DNA of 64,000 nucleotides, from positions 339,646 through 403,645 of the forward strand of contig NZ_JZHZ01000007.1 of NCBI RefSeq assembly GCF_000963005.1, given 5' to 3'. Positions 63,989-64,000 of this stretch are shown in pieces. Source of the stretch: Xanthomonas sp. GPE 39 (GTDB lineage: Bacteria > Pseudomonadota > Gammaproteobacteria > Xanthomonadales > Xanthomonadaceae). Positions within the stretch are counted from its first letter, which is position 1, and each line of letters opens with the position of its first letter. Below the pieces are notes generated by a model. That model worked only from the letters and a program-made list of their open reading frames with translations. It did no database searches and was not told where the DNA came from. The translations under genes were made by a program, and so were the position numbers.

Positions 63989-64000
63989 GCCTGTCGCTTG

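Overview
The window is GC-rich and gene-dense and reads as a chromosomal core segment of a Xanthomonas-type gammaproteobacterium (Lysobacteraceae/Xanthomonadaceae). The evidence is lineage-specific content and order: a Clp-type Crp/FNR regulator divergent from speD, a tryptophan cluster trpE-G-D-C next to rpe, the row prmA - DUF3426 - fis - purH - purD, erpA-nudC-ampE, rplM-rpsI, and a secreted GH5 endoglucanase. An early-branching, reduced Xanthomonas such as X. albilineans would fit, because there are many decaying genes and an orphan type I-F-like CRISPR array; this species guess is inference.

Layout. 0-5 kb: transposase relic, two tandem entericidin-like lipoproteins, trpS, a metallo-beta-lactamase-fold hydrolase and two unknown small genes. 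5-11.3 kb: rarD, an alpha/beta-hydrolase lipoprotein, a wrecked response-regulator gene, a membrane GAF-GGDEF diguanylate cyclase, and a catalase-like peroxidase/cytochrome b561 pair. 11.6-17.5 kb (minus): a complete Mrp/Mnh cation/proton antiporter operon, with subunits A and B fused and subunits coupled by 1-4 base overlaps. 17.7-22 kb: NAD(P)-binding epimerase-like protein, DUF962 protein, purC, a short J-domain protein, rpe and a GNAT acetyltransferase. 22.6-28.3 kb: the trp genes, interrupted by an internally deleted abortive-infection-like gene (between trpE and trpG) and a flavin-reductase-like gene (between trpG and trpD), then a HAD phosphatase. 28.3-36.3 kb: GH5 endoglucanase, clp, speD, coq7, rplM-rpsI, tRNA-Met and tRNA-Gln, rppH, and bfd-bfr behind a Fur-box-like site. 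36.5-41 kb (minus): a hybrid histidine kinase behind a REC-GGDEF-EAL protein whose output domains look catalytically dead. 41.4-45 kb: DUF6776 protein, bactofilin, erpA, nudC, ampE. 45-50.2 kb (minus): DUF2752 protein, a CD225 gene broken by an amber codon, an MFS-acyltransferase fusion and a YccS/FUSC protein. 50.3-50.6 kb: the CRISPR mini-array. 50.7-64 kb (minus): purD, purH, a GH-like secreted protein, fis, DUF3426, prmA, accC, accB, aroQ, a TlpA-like thioredoxin, dsbD and cutA. The window ends in a heat-shock-like -35 element that probably belongs to groESL.

Functional themes: purine and tryptophan synthesis, fatty-acid initiation (accBC), oxidative protein folding in the periplasm (dsbD, tlpA), iron storage and Fe-S delivery (bfd, bfr, erpA), c-di-GMP/Clp signalling, and ion homeostasis. 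The most unusual signals are the orphan I-F array with a truncated leader-side repeat, the gutted defence gene held between trpE and trpG by overlapping codons, the CD225 nonsense allele, and the degenerate c-di-GMP module paired with a hybrid kinase.
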